A stretch of 64,000 bases of DNA from Atherix ibis. Lineage: Eukaryota > Arthropoda > Insecta > Diptera > Athericidae. Below the pieces are notes generated by a model that saw only the letters and a list, made by a program, of their open reading frames with translations, was not told where the DNA came from and searched no databases. The translations under genes and the position numbers were made by a program. Positions 29,791-43,200 of the stretch are shown here, one piece after another; the stretch's first letter is position 1; each line of letters starts with the position of its first letter. The stretch spans positions 80,462,806-80,526,805 of the forward strand of contig OY282608.1 of NCBI GenBank assembly GCA_958298945.1, given 5' to 3'.

Positions 29791-31523
29791 CCCAACAAGC
29801 CAACAAACGAAAAAACCAACAAACAAACAAACCAACAAACCAACAAACAACAAACCAACAAACCAACAAGCCAAAAAATCAACAAACCAATAAGCCAACA
29901 AGCCAACAAACCAAAAAACCCACAAAGGAACAAATGAACAAACCAACAAACCAACAAACCAACAACCCAACAAACCAACACGCCAACAAAGGAACAAACC
30001 AACAAACAAACAAACCAACAAACCAACAAACGAACAAACCAACAAACCAACAAACCAATAAACCAAGAAACCAACAAACCAACAAACCAACAAACCAACA
30101 AACCAACAAGCCAACAAGCCAACAAACCAATAACCCAACAAACCGATAAACCAACAAACCAACAAACCAAAAAACCAACAAACGAACAAACCAACAAAAC
30201 AACAAACCAACAAACCAACAGACCAACAGACCAACAAACCAAAAAACCAACAAACCAACAAACCAACAAACCAACAAACCAACAAACCAACAAACCAACA
30301 AGCCAACAAAACAAAAAACCAACAAACCAACAAACCAACAAACTAACAAACCAACAAACCAACATGCCAACAAAACAACAAACCAACAAAAAAACAAACA
30401 AACAAACCAACAAACCAACAAACCAACAAACCAACAAGCCAACAAACCAAAAAACCAACAAACCAACAAACAAACAAACCAACAAACCAACACACTAACA
30501 AATCAACAAACCAACAATCCAACAAACCAACAAACCAACAAACAAACAAACCAACAAGCCAACAAGCCAACAAACCAACAAGCCAACAAACGAACAAACA
30601 AACAAACCTCAAACCAACAAACAAATAAACCAACAAACCAACAAACGAACAAACCAACAAACCAACAAACCAACAAACCAACAAACCAACAAACCAACAA
30701 ACCAAAAAACCAACAAACCAACAAACCAACAAGCCAACAAACCAACAAACCAACAAACCAACAAGCCAACAAGCCAACAAACCAACAAACGAACAAACCA
30801 ACAAACCAACAAGCCAACAAACCAAAAAACCAACAAACCAAAAAACCGACTAACCAATAAGCCAACAAGCCAACAACCCAACAACCCAGCAAACGAATAA
30901 ACCTATAAACAAACAAACTAACAAACCAACAAACCAACAAAACAACAAACGAACAAACCAACAAAGCAACAAACCAAGTAACCAACAAACCAACAAACCA
31001 ACAAACCAACAAACAAACAATCCAACAAATCAACAAGCCAACAAACCAACAAACCAACAAACCAACAAACCAACAAGCCAACAAGCCAACAAACCAACAA
31101 ACCAACAACCCAACAAGCCAATAAACGAACAAACCAACAAACAAACAAACCAACAAACCAACAAACAACAAACCAACAAACCAACAAGCCAAAAAATCAA
31201 CAAACCAATAAGCCAACAAGCCAACAAACCAAAAAACCAACAAACGAACAAACAAACAAACCAACAAACCAACAAACCAACAACCCAACAAACCAACAAG
31301 CCAACAAACAAACAAACCAACAAACAAACAAACCAACAAACCAACAAACGAACAAACCAACAAACCAACAAACCAATAAACCAAGAAATCAACAAACCAA
31401 CAAACCAACAAACCAACAAGCCAACAAGCCAACAAACCAACAACCCAACAAGCCAATAAACCAACAAACCAACAAACCAAAAAACCAACAAACGAACAAA
31501 CCAACAAAACAACAAACCAACAA
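29791..31523. repeat. Mosaic of D2-type sequence
   Basis: The part around 29.6-30.35 kb follows 24.1-24.9 kb at an offset of 5,460 bp. The next part, from the ATG-bearing barcode at 30,364 to about 30.9 kb, follows 23.2-23.75 kb. The part from about 30.5 to 31.9 kb matches 35.6-36.9 kb at an offset of 5,064 bp. The stretch therefore looks assembled from pieces of neighbouring higher-order units. There is no gene in it. Confidence 0.72.
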
Positions 31524-34500
31524 ACCATCAGACCTACAAACCAACAAACCAACAAACCAAAAAACCAACAAACCAACAAACCAACAAACCAACAAACCAA
31601 CAAACCAACAAGCCAACAAACCAACAAACCAACAAACCAACAAACCAACAAGCCAACAAGCCAACAAGCTAACAAACCAACAAACGAACAAACCAACAAA
31701 CCAACAAACCAACAAACCAACGAACCAACAAACCAACAAACCAGCACACCAACAAACCAAAAAACCAACAATCCAACAAACCCACAAACCAACAAACAAA
31801 CAAACCAACAAGCCAACAACCCAACAAACCAATAAACCAACAAACCAACAAACCAAAAAACCAACAAACGATCAAACTAACAAAACAACAAACCAACAAA
31901 CAAACTAAACCAACAAACTAACAAACCAACAAACCAACATGCCAACAAAACAACAAATCAACAAAAAAAAAAACAAACAAACCAACAAACCAACAAACCA
32001 ATAAACCAACAAGCCAACAAACCAAAAAACCAACAAACCAACAAACCAACAAACTAACAAACCAACAAACCAACACACCAACAAACCAACAAACCAACAA
32101 TCCAACAAACCAACAAACCAACAAACAAACAAACCAACAAGCCAACAAGCCAACAAACCAACAAGCCAACAAACGAACAAACAAACAAACATCAAACCAA
32201 CAAACAAATAAACCAACAAACCAACAAACGAACAAACCAACAAACCAACAAACCAAAAAACAAACAAAATAACAAACCAACAAACCAACAAACCAACAAA
32301 CCAACAAGCCAACAAACCAACAAACCAACAAACGAACAAACCAACAAACCAACAAGCCAACAAACCAAAAAACAACAAACCAAAAAACCAACAAACCAAT
32401 AAGCCAACAAGCCAACAAACCAACAAGCCAGAAAACGAATAAACCAATAAACAAACAAACCAACAAACCAACAAACCAACAAAACAACAAACGAACAAAC
32501 CAACAAAGCAACAAACCAAGTAACTAACAAACCAACAAACCAACAAACCAACAAACAAACAAGCCAACAAATCAACAAGCCAACAAACCAACAAACCAAC
32601 AAACCAACAAACCAACAAGACAACAAGCCAACAAACCAACAAACCAACAACCCAACAAGCCAACAAACGAACAAACCAACAAACAAACAAACCAACAAAC
32701 CAACAAACAACAAGCCAACAAACCAACAAGCCAAAAAATCAACAAACCAATAAGCCAACAAGCCAACAAACCAAAAAACCAACAAATGAACAAACGAACA
32801 AATCAACAAACCAACAAACCAACAACACAACAAACCAACAAGCCAACAAACGAACAAACCAACAAACAAACAAACCAACAAACCAACAAACGAACAAACC
32901 AACAAACCAACAAACCAATAAACCAAGAAACCAACAAACCAACAAACCAACAAACCAACAATCCAACAAGCCAACAAACCAACAACCCAACAAGCCAATA
33001 AACCAACAAACCAACAAACCAAAAAAACCAACAAACGAACAAACCAACAAAACAACAAACCAACAAACCAACAGACCTACAAACCAACAAACCAACAAAC
33101 CAACAAACCAACAAACCAACAAACCAACAAACCAACAAACCAACAAGCCAACAAGCCAACAAACCAACAAACCAACAACCCAACAAGCCAACAAACGAAC
33201 AAACCAACAAACAAACAAACCAACAAACCAACAAACAACAAACCAACAAACCAACAAGCCAAAAAATCAACAAACCAATAAGCCAACAAGCCAACAAACC
33301 AAAAAACCCACAAAGGAACAAATGAACAAACCAACAAACCAACAAACCAACAACCCAACAAACCAACACGCCAACAAACGAACAAACCAACAAACAAACA
33401 AACCAACAAACCAACAAACGAACAAACCAACAAACCAACAAACCAATAAACCAAGAAACCAACAAACCAACAAACCAACAAACCAACAAACCAACAAGCC
33501 AACAAGCCAACAAACCAATAACCCAACAAACCAATAAACCAACAAACCAACAAACCAAAAAACCAACAAACGAACAAACCAACAAAACAACAAACCAACA
33601 AACCAACAGACCAACAGACCAACAAACCAAAAAACCAACAAACCAACAAACCAACAAACCAACAAACCAACAAACCAACAAGCCAACAAAACAAAAAACC
33701 AACAAACCAACAAACCAACAAACTAACAAACCAACAAACCAACATGCCAACAAAACAACAAACCAACAAAAAAACAAACAAACAAACCAACAAACCAACA
33801 AACCAACAAACCAACAAGCCAACAAACCAAAAAACCAACAAACCAACAAACCAACAAACCAACAAACCAACACACTAACAAATCAACAAACCAACAATCC
33901 AACAAACCAACAAACCAACAAACAAACAAACCAACAAGCCAACAAGCCAACAAACCAACAAGCCAACAAACGAACAAACAAACAAACCTCAAACCAACAA
34001 ACAAATAAACCAACAAACCAACAAACGAACAAACCAACAAACCAACAAACCAACAAACCAACAAACCAACAAACCAAAAAACCAACAAACCAACAAACCA
34101 ACAAGCCAACAAACCAACAAACCAACAAACCAACAAGCCAACAAGCCAACAAACCAACAAACGAACAAACCAACAAACCAACAAGCCAACAAACCAAAAA
34201 ACCAACAAACCAAAAAACCAACTAACCAATAAGCCAACAAGCCAACAACCCAACAACCGAATAAACCAATAAACAAACAAACTAACAAACCAACAAACCA
34301 ACAAAACAACAAACGAACAAACCAACAAAGCAACAAACCAAGTAACCAACAAACCAACAAACCAACAAACCAACAAACAAACAAGCCAACAAATCAACAA
34401 GCCAACAAACCAACAAACCAACAAACCAACAAACCAACAAACCAACAAGCCAACAAGCCAACAAACCAACAAACCAACAAACCAACAAACCAACAAACGA

Positions 34501-35410
34501 ACAAACCAACAAACAAACAAACCAACAAACCAACAAACAACAAACCAACAAACCAACAAGCCAAAAAATCAACAAACCAATAAGCCAACAAGCCAACAAA
34601 CCAAAAAACCAACAAACGAACAAACGAACAAACCAACAAACCAACAACCCAACAAACCAACACGCCAACAAACGAACAAACCAACAAACAAACAAACCAA
34701 CAAACCAGCAAACGAACAAACCAACAAACCAACAAACCAATAAACCAAGAAACCAACAAATCAACAAACCAACAAACCAACAAACCAACAAGCCAACAAG
34801 CCAACAAACCAACAAACAAACAAACCAACAAGCCAACAAGCCAACAAACCAACAAACCAACAACCCAACAAGCCAACAAACGAACAAACCAACAAACAAA
34901 CAAACCAACAAACCAACAAACAACAAACCAACAAACCAACAAGCCAAAAAATCAACAAACCAATAAGCCAACAAGCCAACAAACCAAAAAACCCACAAAG
35001 GAACAAATGAACAAACCAACAAACCAACAAACCAACAACCCAACAAACCAACACGCCAACAAAGGAACAAACCAACAAACAAACAAACCAACAAACCAAC
35101 AAACGAACAAACCAACAAACCAACAAACCAATAAACCAAGAAACCAACAAACCAACAAACCAACAAACCAACAAACCAACAAGCCAACAAGCCAACAAAC
35201 CAACAAACCAACAAACCAACAAACCAAAAAACCAACAAACGAACAAACCAACAAAACAACAAACCAACAAACCAACAGACCAACAGACCAACAAACCAAA
35301 AAACCAACAAACCAACAAACCAACAAACCAACAAACCAACAAACCAACAAACCAACAAGCCAACAAAACAAAAAACCAACAAACCAACAAACCAACAAAC
35401 TAGCAAACCA
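31524..35410. repeat. Block D2, second copy
   Basis: This begins with ACCATCAGACCTAC and ends with AACTAGCAAACC at about 35,398, as the first copy at 20,801-24,891 does. The first 1.67 kb appears identical to it. ATG-bearing barcodes lie at 31,939 and 33,744. The 193-bp triplication of the first copy is absent here, which accounts for most of the drop in offset from 10,718 to 10,540 bp. Confidence 0.83.
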
Positions 35411-36950
35411 ACAAACCAACATGCCAACAAAACAACAAACCAACAAAAAAACAAACAAACAAACCAACAAACCAACAAACCAACAAACCAACAAGCCAAC
35501 AAACCAAAAAACCAACAAACCAACAAACCAACACACCAACAAACCAACACACTAACAAATCAACAAACCAACAATCCAACAAACCAACAAACCAACAAAC
35601 AAACAAACCAACAAGCCAACAAGCCAACAAACCAACAAGCCAACAAACGAACAAACAAACAAACCTCAAACCAACAAACAAATAAACCAACAAACCAACA
35701 AACGAACAAACCAACAAACCAACAAACCAACAAACCAACAAACCAACAAACCAACAAACCAACAAACCAAAAAACCAACAAACCAACAAACCAACAAGCC
35801 AACAAACCAACAAACCAACAAACCAACAAGCCAACAAGCCAACAAACCAACCAACGAACAAACCAACAAACCAACAAACCAAAAATCCAACAAACCAAAA
35901 ACCAACTAACCAATAAGCCAACAAGCCAATAACCCAACAACCCAGCAAACGAATAAACCAATAAACAAACAAACTAACAAACCAACAAACCAACAAAACA
36001 ACAAACGAACAAACCAACAAAGCAACAAACCAAGTAACCAACAAACCAACAAACCAACAAACCAACAAACAAACAAGCCAACAAATCAACAAGCCAACAA
36101 ACCAACAAACCAACAAACCAACAAACCAACAAACCAACAAGCCAACAAGCCAACAAACCAACAAACCAACAACCCAACAAGCCAACAACCGAACAAACCA
36201 ACAAACAAACAAACCAACAAACCAACAAACAACAAACCAACAAACCAACAAGCCAAAAAATCAACAAACCAATAAGCCAACAAGCCAACAAACCAAAAAA
36301 CCAACAAACGAACAAACGAACAAACCAACAAACCAACAAACCAACAACCCAACAAACCAACAAGCCAACAAACAAACAAACCAACAAACAAACAAACCAA
36401 CAAACCAACAAACGAACAAACCAACAAACCAACAAACCAATAAACCAAGAAATCAACAAACCAACAAACCAACAAACCAACAAGCCAACAAGCCAACAAA
36501 CCAACAACCCAACAAGCCAATAAACCAACAAACCAACAAACCAAAAAACCAACAAACGAACAAACCAACAAAACAACAAACCAACAAACCAACAGACCTA
36601 CAAACCAACAAACCAACAAACCAAAAAACCAACAAACCAACAAACCAACAAACCAACAAACCAACAAACCAACAAGCCAACAAACCAACAAACCAACAAA
36701 CCAACAAACCAACAAGCCAACAAGCCAACAAGCTAACAAACCAACAAACGAACAAACCAACAAACCAACAAACCAACAAACCAACAAACCAACAAACCAA
36801 CAAACCAACACACCAACAAACCAACAAACCAACAATCCAACAAACCCACAAACCAACAAACAAACAAACCAACAAGCCAACAACCCAACAAACCAATAAA
36901 CCAACAAACCAACAAACCAAAAAACCAACAAACGATCAAACTAACAAAAC
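35411..36950. repeat. D2-type sequence, partial copy of 30.4-31.9 kb
   Basis: An ATG-bearing barcode at 35,421 opens this stretch. From about 35.6 kb its variant order matches 30.5-31.9 kb at a steady offset of 5,064 bp (633 octamers exactly), with single-base differences such as ACCTAC near 36,597 where the other copy has ACCATCAGACC. At about 36,950 the order changes to a mostly plain run with a CAGACCAAGAGACC marker at about 36,968. Confidence 0.75.
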
Positions 36951-37590
36951 AACAAACCAACAAACCAACAGACCAAGAGACCAACAAATCAACAAACCAA
37001 CAAACCAACAAACCAACAAACCAACAAACCAACAAACCAACAAACCAACAAACCAACAAACCAACAAACCAACAAACCAAAAAACCAACAAACCAACAAA
37101 CCAACAAACCAACAAACCAACACACCAACAAACCAAGAAACCAACAACCCAACAAACCAACAAACCAACAAACAAACAAACCAACAAGCCAACAAGCCAA
37201 CAAACCAACAAGCCAACAAACGGACAAACAAACAAACCTCAAACCAACTAACAAATAAACCAACAAACCAAAAAACGAACAAACCAACAAACCAACAAAC
37301 CAACAAACCAACAAACCAACAAACCAACAAACCAACAAACCAACAAACCAACAAACCAACAAACCAACAAACCAACAAGCCAACAAGCCAACAAACCAAC
37401 AAATGAACAAACCAACAAACCAACAAGCCAACAAACCAAAAAACCAACAAACCAAAAAACCAACAAACCAATAAGCCAAAAAGCCAACAAACCAACAAGC
37501 CAGCAAACGAATAAACCAATAAACAAACAAACCAACAAACCAACAAACCAACAAAACAACAAACGAACAAACCAACAAAGCAACAAACCT
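36951..37590. repeat. Octamer stretch linking D2 to the 1.6-kb repeat
   Basis: A largely plain octamer run from about 37,000 to 37,080 is followed by familiar barcodes: AACCTCAAACC at about 37,236 and CGAATAAACCAATAAAC at about 37,506. The TAGTAACC marker at about 37,590 opens the following repeat. There is no gene and no non-repeat sequence. Confidence 0.65.
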
Positions 37591-40500
37591 AGTAACCAAC
37601 AAACCCACAAACCAACAAACAAGCAAGCCAACAAATCAACAAGCCAACAAACCAACAAACCAACAAACCAACAAACCAACAAACCAACAAACCAACAAGC
37701 CAACAAGCCAACAAACCAACAAACCAACAACCCAACAAGCCAACAAACGAACAAACCAACACACAAACAAACCAATAAACCAACAAACAACAAACCAACA
37801 AACCAACAAGCCAAAAAATCAACAAACCAATAAGCCAACAAGCCAACAAACCAAAAAACCAACAAACGAACAAACGAACAAACCAACAAACCAACAAACC
37901 AACAACCCAACAAACCAACAAGCCAACAAACGAACAAACCAACAAACAAACAAACCAACAAACCAACAAACGAACAAACCAACAAACCAACAAACCAATA
38001 AACCAAGAAACCAACAAACCAACAAACCAACAAACCAACAAGCCAACAAGCCAACAAACCAACAACCCAACAAACCAATAAACCAACAAACCAACAAACC
38101 AAAAAACCAACAAACGAACAAACCAACAAAACAACAAACCAACAAACCAACAGACCAACAGGCCAACAAACCAACAAACCAACAAACCAACAAACCAACA
38201 AACCAACAAACCAACACGCCAACAAACCAACAAACCAACAAACCAACAAACCAACAAGCCAACAAAATAAAAAACCAACAAACCAACGAACCAACAAACT
38301 AACAAACCAACAAACCAACATGCCAACAAAACAACAAACCAACAAAAGAAAAAAAAACAAACCAACAAACCAACAAACCAACAAACCAACAAGCCAACAA
38401 ACCAAAAAACCAACAAACCAACAAACCAACAAACCAACAAACCAACACACCAACAAACCAACAAACCAACAATCCAACAAACCAACAAACCAACAAACAA
38501 ACAAACCAACAAGCCAACAAGCTAACAAACCAGCAAGCCAACAAACGAACAAACAAACAAACCTCAAACCAACAAACAAAAAAACCAACAAACCAACAAA
38601 CAAACAAGCCAACAAATCAACAAGCCGACAAACCAACAAACCAACAAACCAACAAACCAACAAACCAACAAGCCAACAAGCCAACAAACCAACAAACCAA
38701 CAGCCCAACAAGCCAACAAACGAACAAACCAACACACCAACAAACCAACAAACCAACAATCCAACAAACCAACAAACCAACAAACAAACAAACCAACAAG
38801 CCAACAACCTAACAAACCAATAAACCAACAAACCAACAAACCAAAAAACCAACAAACGAACAAACCAACAAAACAACAAACCAACAAACCAACAGACCAA
38901 CAGACCAACAAACCAACAAACCAACAAACCAACAAACCAACAAACCAACAAACCAACAAACCAACAAACCAACAAACCAACAAACCAACAAACCAACAAA
39001 CCAACAAACCAACAAACCAACAAACCAACAAACCAACAAACCAACAAACCAACAAACCAACAAACCAACAAACCAACAAACCAACAAACCAACAAACCAA
39101 CAAACCAATAAGCCAAAAAGCCAACAAACCAACAAGCCAGCAAACGAATAAACCAATAAACAAACAAACCAACAAACCAACAAACCAACAAAACAACAAA
39201 CGAACAAACCAACAAAGCAACAAACCTAGTAACCAACAAACCCACAAACCAACAAACAAACAAGCCAACAAATCAACAAGCCAACAAACCAACAAACCAA
39301 CAACCCAACAAGCCAACAAACGAACAAACCAACACACAAACAAACCAACAAACCAACAAACAACAAACCAACAAACCAACAAGCCAAAAAATCAACAAAC
39401 CAATAAGCCAACAAGCCAACAAAACAAAAAACCAACAAACGAACAAACGAACAAACGAACAAACCAACAAACCAACAAACCAACAACCCAACAAACCAAC
39501 AAGCCAACAAACGAACAAACCAACAAACAAACAAACCAACAAACCAACAAACGAACAAACCAACAAACCAACAAACCAATAAACCAAGAAACCAACAAAC
39601 CAACAAACCAACAAACCAACAAGCCAACAAGCCAACAAACCAACAACCCAACAAACCAATAAACCAACAAACCAACAAACCAAAAAACCAACAAACGAAC
39701 AAACCAACAAAACAACAAACCAACAAACCAACAGACCAACAGGCCAACAAACCAACAAACCAACAAACCAACAAACCAACAAACCAACAAACCAACAAAC
39801 CAACAAACCAACAAACCAACAAACCAACAAACCAACAAGCCAACAAAATAAAAAACCAACAAACCAACGAACCAACAAACTAACAAACCAACAAACCAAC
39901 ATGCCAACAAAACAACAAACCAACAAAAGAAAAAAAAACAAACCAACAAACCAACAAACCAACAAACCAACAAGCCAACAAACCAAAAAACCAACAAACC
40001 AACAAACCAACAAACCAACAAACCAACAAACCAACACACCAACAAACCAACAAACCAACAATCCAACAAAGCAACAAACCAACAAACAAACAAACCAACA
40101 AGCCAACAAGCTAACAAACCAGCAAGCCAACAAACGAACAAACAAACAAACCTCAAACCAACAAACAAAAAAACCAACAAACCAACAAACCAACAAACAA
40201 ACAAGCCAACAAATCAACAAGCCGACAAACCAACAAACCAACAAACCAACAAACCAACAAACCAACAAGCCAACAAGCCAACAAACCAACAAACCAACAG
40301 CCCAACAAGCCAACAAACGAACAAACCAACACACCAACAAACCAACAAACCAACAATCCAACAAACCAACAAACCAACAAACAAACAAACCAACAAGCCA
40401 ACAACCTAACAAACCAATAAACCAACAAACCAACAAACCAAAAAACCAACAAACGAACAAACCAACAAAACAACAAACCAACAAACCAACAGACCAACAG

Positions 40501-40785
40501 ACCAACAAACCAACAAACCAACAAACCAACAAACCAACAAACCAACAAACCAACAAACCAACAAACCAACAAACCAACAAACCAACAAACCAACAAACCA
40601 ACAAACCAACAAACCAACAAACCAACAAACCAACAAACCAACAAACCAACAAACCAACAAACCAACAAACCAACAAACCAACAAACCAACAAACCAACAA
40701 AAAAACAAACCAACAAAAAAACAAACAAACAAACCAACAAACCAACAAACCAACAAACCAACAAACCAACAAGCCAACAAACCAA
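37591..40785. repeat. Tandem pair of a 1.6-kb higher-order unit
   Basis: The TAGTAACC marker is at 37,591 and 39,228 (offset 1,637). The ATG-bearing barcode is at 38,320 and 39,901 (offset 1,581), and the CAGCCCAACAAGCC region is offset by 1,597. All three offsets leave remainder 5 on division by 8, so the two units differ only by whole octamers. Each unit ends in the longest perfect octamer runs of the window, at 38,904-39,108 and 40,501-40,701. Confidence 0.82.
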
Positions 40786-43200
40786 AAAATCAACAAACCA
40801 ACAAACCAACAAACAAATAAACCAACAAACCAACAAACGAACAAACCAACAAACCAACAAACCAACAAACCAACAAACCAACAAACCAACAAGCCAACAA
40901 GCCAACAAACCAACAAACGAACAAACCAACAAAGCAACAAACCAACAAACCAACAAACCAACAAACCAACAAACCAAAAAACCAACAAACCAATAAGCCA
41001 ACAAGCCAACAAACCAACAAGCCAGCAAACGAATAAACCAATAAACAAATAAACCAACAAACCAACAAACCAACAAAACAACAAACGAACAAACCAACAA
41101 AGCAACAAACCAAGTAACCAACAAACAAACAAGCCAACAAATCAACAAGCCAACAAACCAACAAACCAACAAACCAACAAACCAACAAACCAACAAGCCA
41201 ACAAGCCAACAAACCAACAAACCAACAACCCAACAAGCCAACAAACGAACAAACCAACAAACAAACAAACCAACAAACCAACAAACAACAAACCAACAAA
41301 CCAACAAGCCAAAAAATCAACAAACCAATAAGCCAACAAGCCAACAAACCAAAAAACCAACAAACGAACAAACGAACAAACCAACAAACCAACAAACCAA
41401 CAACCCAACAAACCAACAAGCCAACAAACAAACAAACCAACAAACAAACAAACCAAAAAACCAACAAACGAACAAACCAACAAACCAACAAACCAAGAAA
41501 TCAACAAACCAACAAACCAACAAACCAACAAGCCAACAAGCCAACAAACCAACAACCCAACAAGCCAATAAACCAACAAACCAACAAACCAAAAAACCAA
41601 CAAACGAACAAACTAACAAAACAACAAACAAACAAACAAACAGACCTACAAACCAACACACCAACAAACCAACAAAATAACAAACATACAAACCCACAAA
41701 CCAACAAACCAACAAACCAACAAACCAACAAACCAACAAAGCAACAAAGCAACTAACCAACAAACCAACAAACCAACAAACCAACAAGCCAACAAGCCAA
41801 CAAGCTAACAAACCAACAAACGAACAAACCAACAAACCAACAAACCAACAAACCAACAAACCAACAAACCAACACACCAACAAACCAACAAAACAACAAT
41901 CCAACAAACCAACAAACCAACAAACAAACAAACCAACAAGCCAACAACCCAACAAACCAATAAACCAACAAACCAACAAACCAAAAAACCAACAAACGAA
42001 CAAACTAACAAAACAACAAACCAACAAACCAACAGACCAACAGACCAACAAACCAACAAACCAACAACCCAACAAACCAACAAACCAACAAACCAACAAA
42101 CCAACAAACCAACAAACCAACAAACCAACAAACCAACAAACCAACAAACCAACAAGCCAACAAAACAATAAACCAACAAACCAACAAACCAACAAACAAA
42201 CAAACCAACAAACCAACATGCCAACAAAACAACAAACCAACAAAAAAATAAACAAACAAACCAACAAACCAACAAACCAACAAACCAACAAGCCAACAAA
42301 CCAAAAAACCAACAAACCAACAAACCAACAAACCAACAAACCAACACACCAACAAACCAACAAACCAACAATCCAACAAACCAACAAATCAACAAACAAA
42401 CAAACCAACAAGCCAACAAGCTAACAAACCAACAAGCCAACAAACGAACAAACAAACAAACCTCAAACCAACAAAAAATAAACCAACAAACCAACAAACG
42501 CACAAACCAACAAACCAACAAACCAATAAACCAAGAAACCAACAAACCAACAAACCAACAAACCAACAAGCCAACAAGCCAACAAACCAACAACCCAACA
42601 AGCCAATAAACCAACAAACCAACAAACCAACAAACCAACAAACCAACACACCAACAAACCAACAAACCAACAATCCAACAAACCAACAAATCAACAAACA
42701 AACAAACCAACAAGCCAACAAGCCAACAAACCAACAAGCCAACAAACGAACAAACAAACAAACCTCAAACCAACAAACAAATAAACCAACAAACCAACAA
42801 ACGCACAAACCAACAAACCAACAAACCAATAAACCAAGAAACCAACAAACCAACAAACCAACAAACCAACAAGCCAACAAGCCAACAAACCAACAAATGA
42901 ACAAACCAACATACCAACAAGCAAACAAACCAACAAACCAACAAACCAACAAAACAACAAACGAACAAACCAACAAAGCAACAAACCTAGTAACCAACAA
43001 ACCCACAAACCAACAAACAAACAAGCCAACAAATCAACAAGCCAACAAACCAACAAACCAACAAACCAACAAACCAACAAACCAACAAACCAACAAGCCA
43101 ACAAACCAACAAACCAACAACCCAACAAGCCAACAAACGAACAAACCAACACACAAACAAACCAACAAACCAACAAACAACAAACCAACAAACCAACAAG
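40786..43200. repeat. 2.4-kb higher-order unit, copy 1
   Basis: From ACCAAAAAATCAAC at about 40,779 onward, the order of variants recurs one unit later at offsets of 2,419, 2,395 and 2,403 bp, all with remainder 3 on division by 8. Shared rare markers are the AAAGCAACAAAGCAACT octamers (near 41,737 and 44,140), the ATG-bearing barcode (42,218 and 44,621) and AACCTCAAACC (about 42,460 and 44,863). Inside the unit, a segment of about 0.3 kb containing the AACCTC marker is itself doubled (42,460 and 42,760). Confidence 0.82.

Noticed and set aside
39901..41052. 383-codon open frame on the + strand reading NKPTNQQT repeats, like a low-complexity N/Q-rich protein
   Set aside because: Its ATG lies in a barcode found 18 times, and the frame is open only because the octamer has no stop. 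Similar short frames follow most other copies of the barcode.
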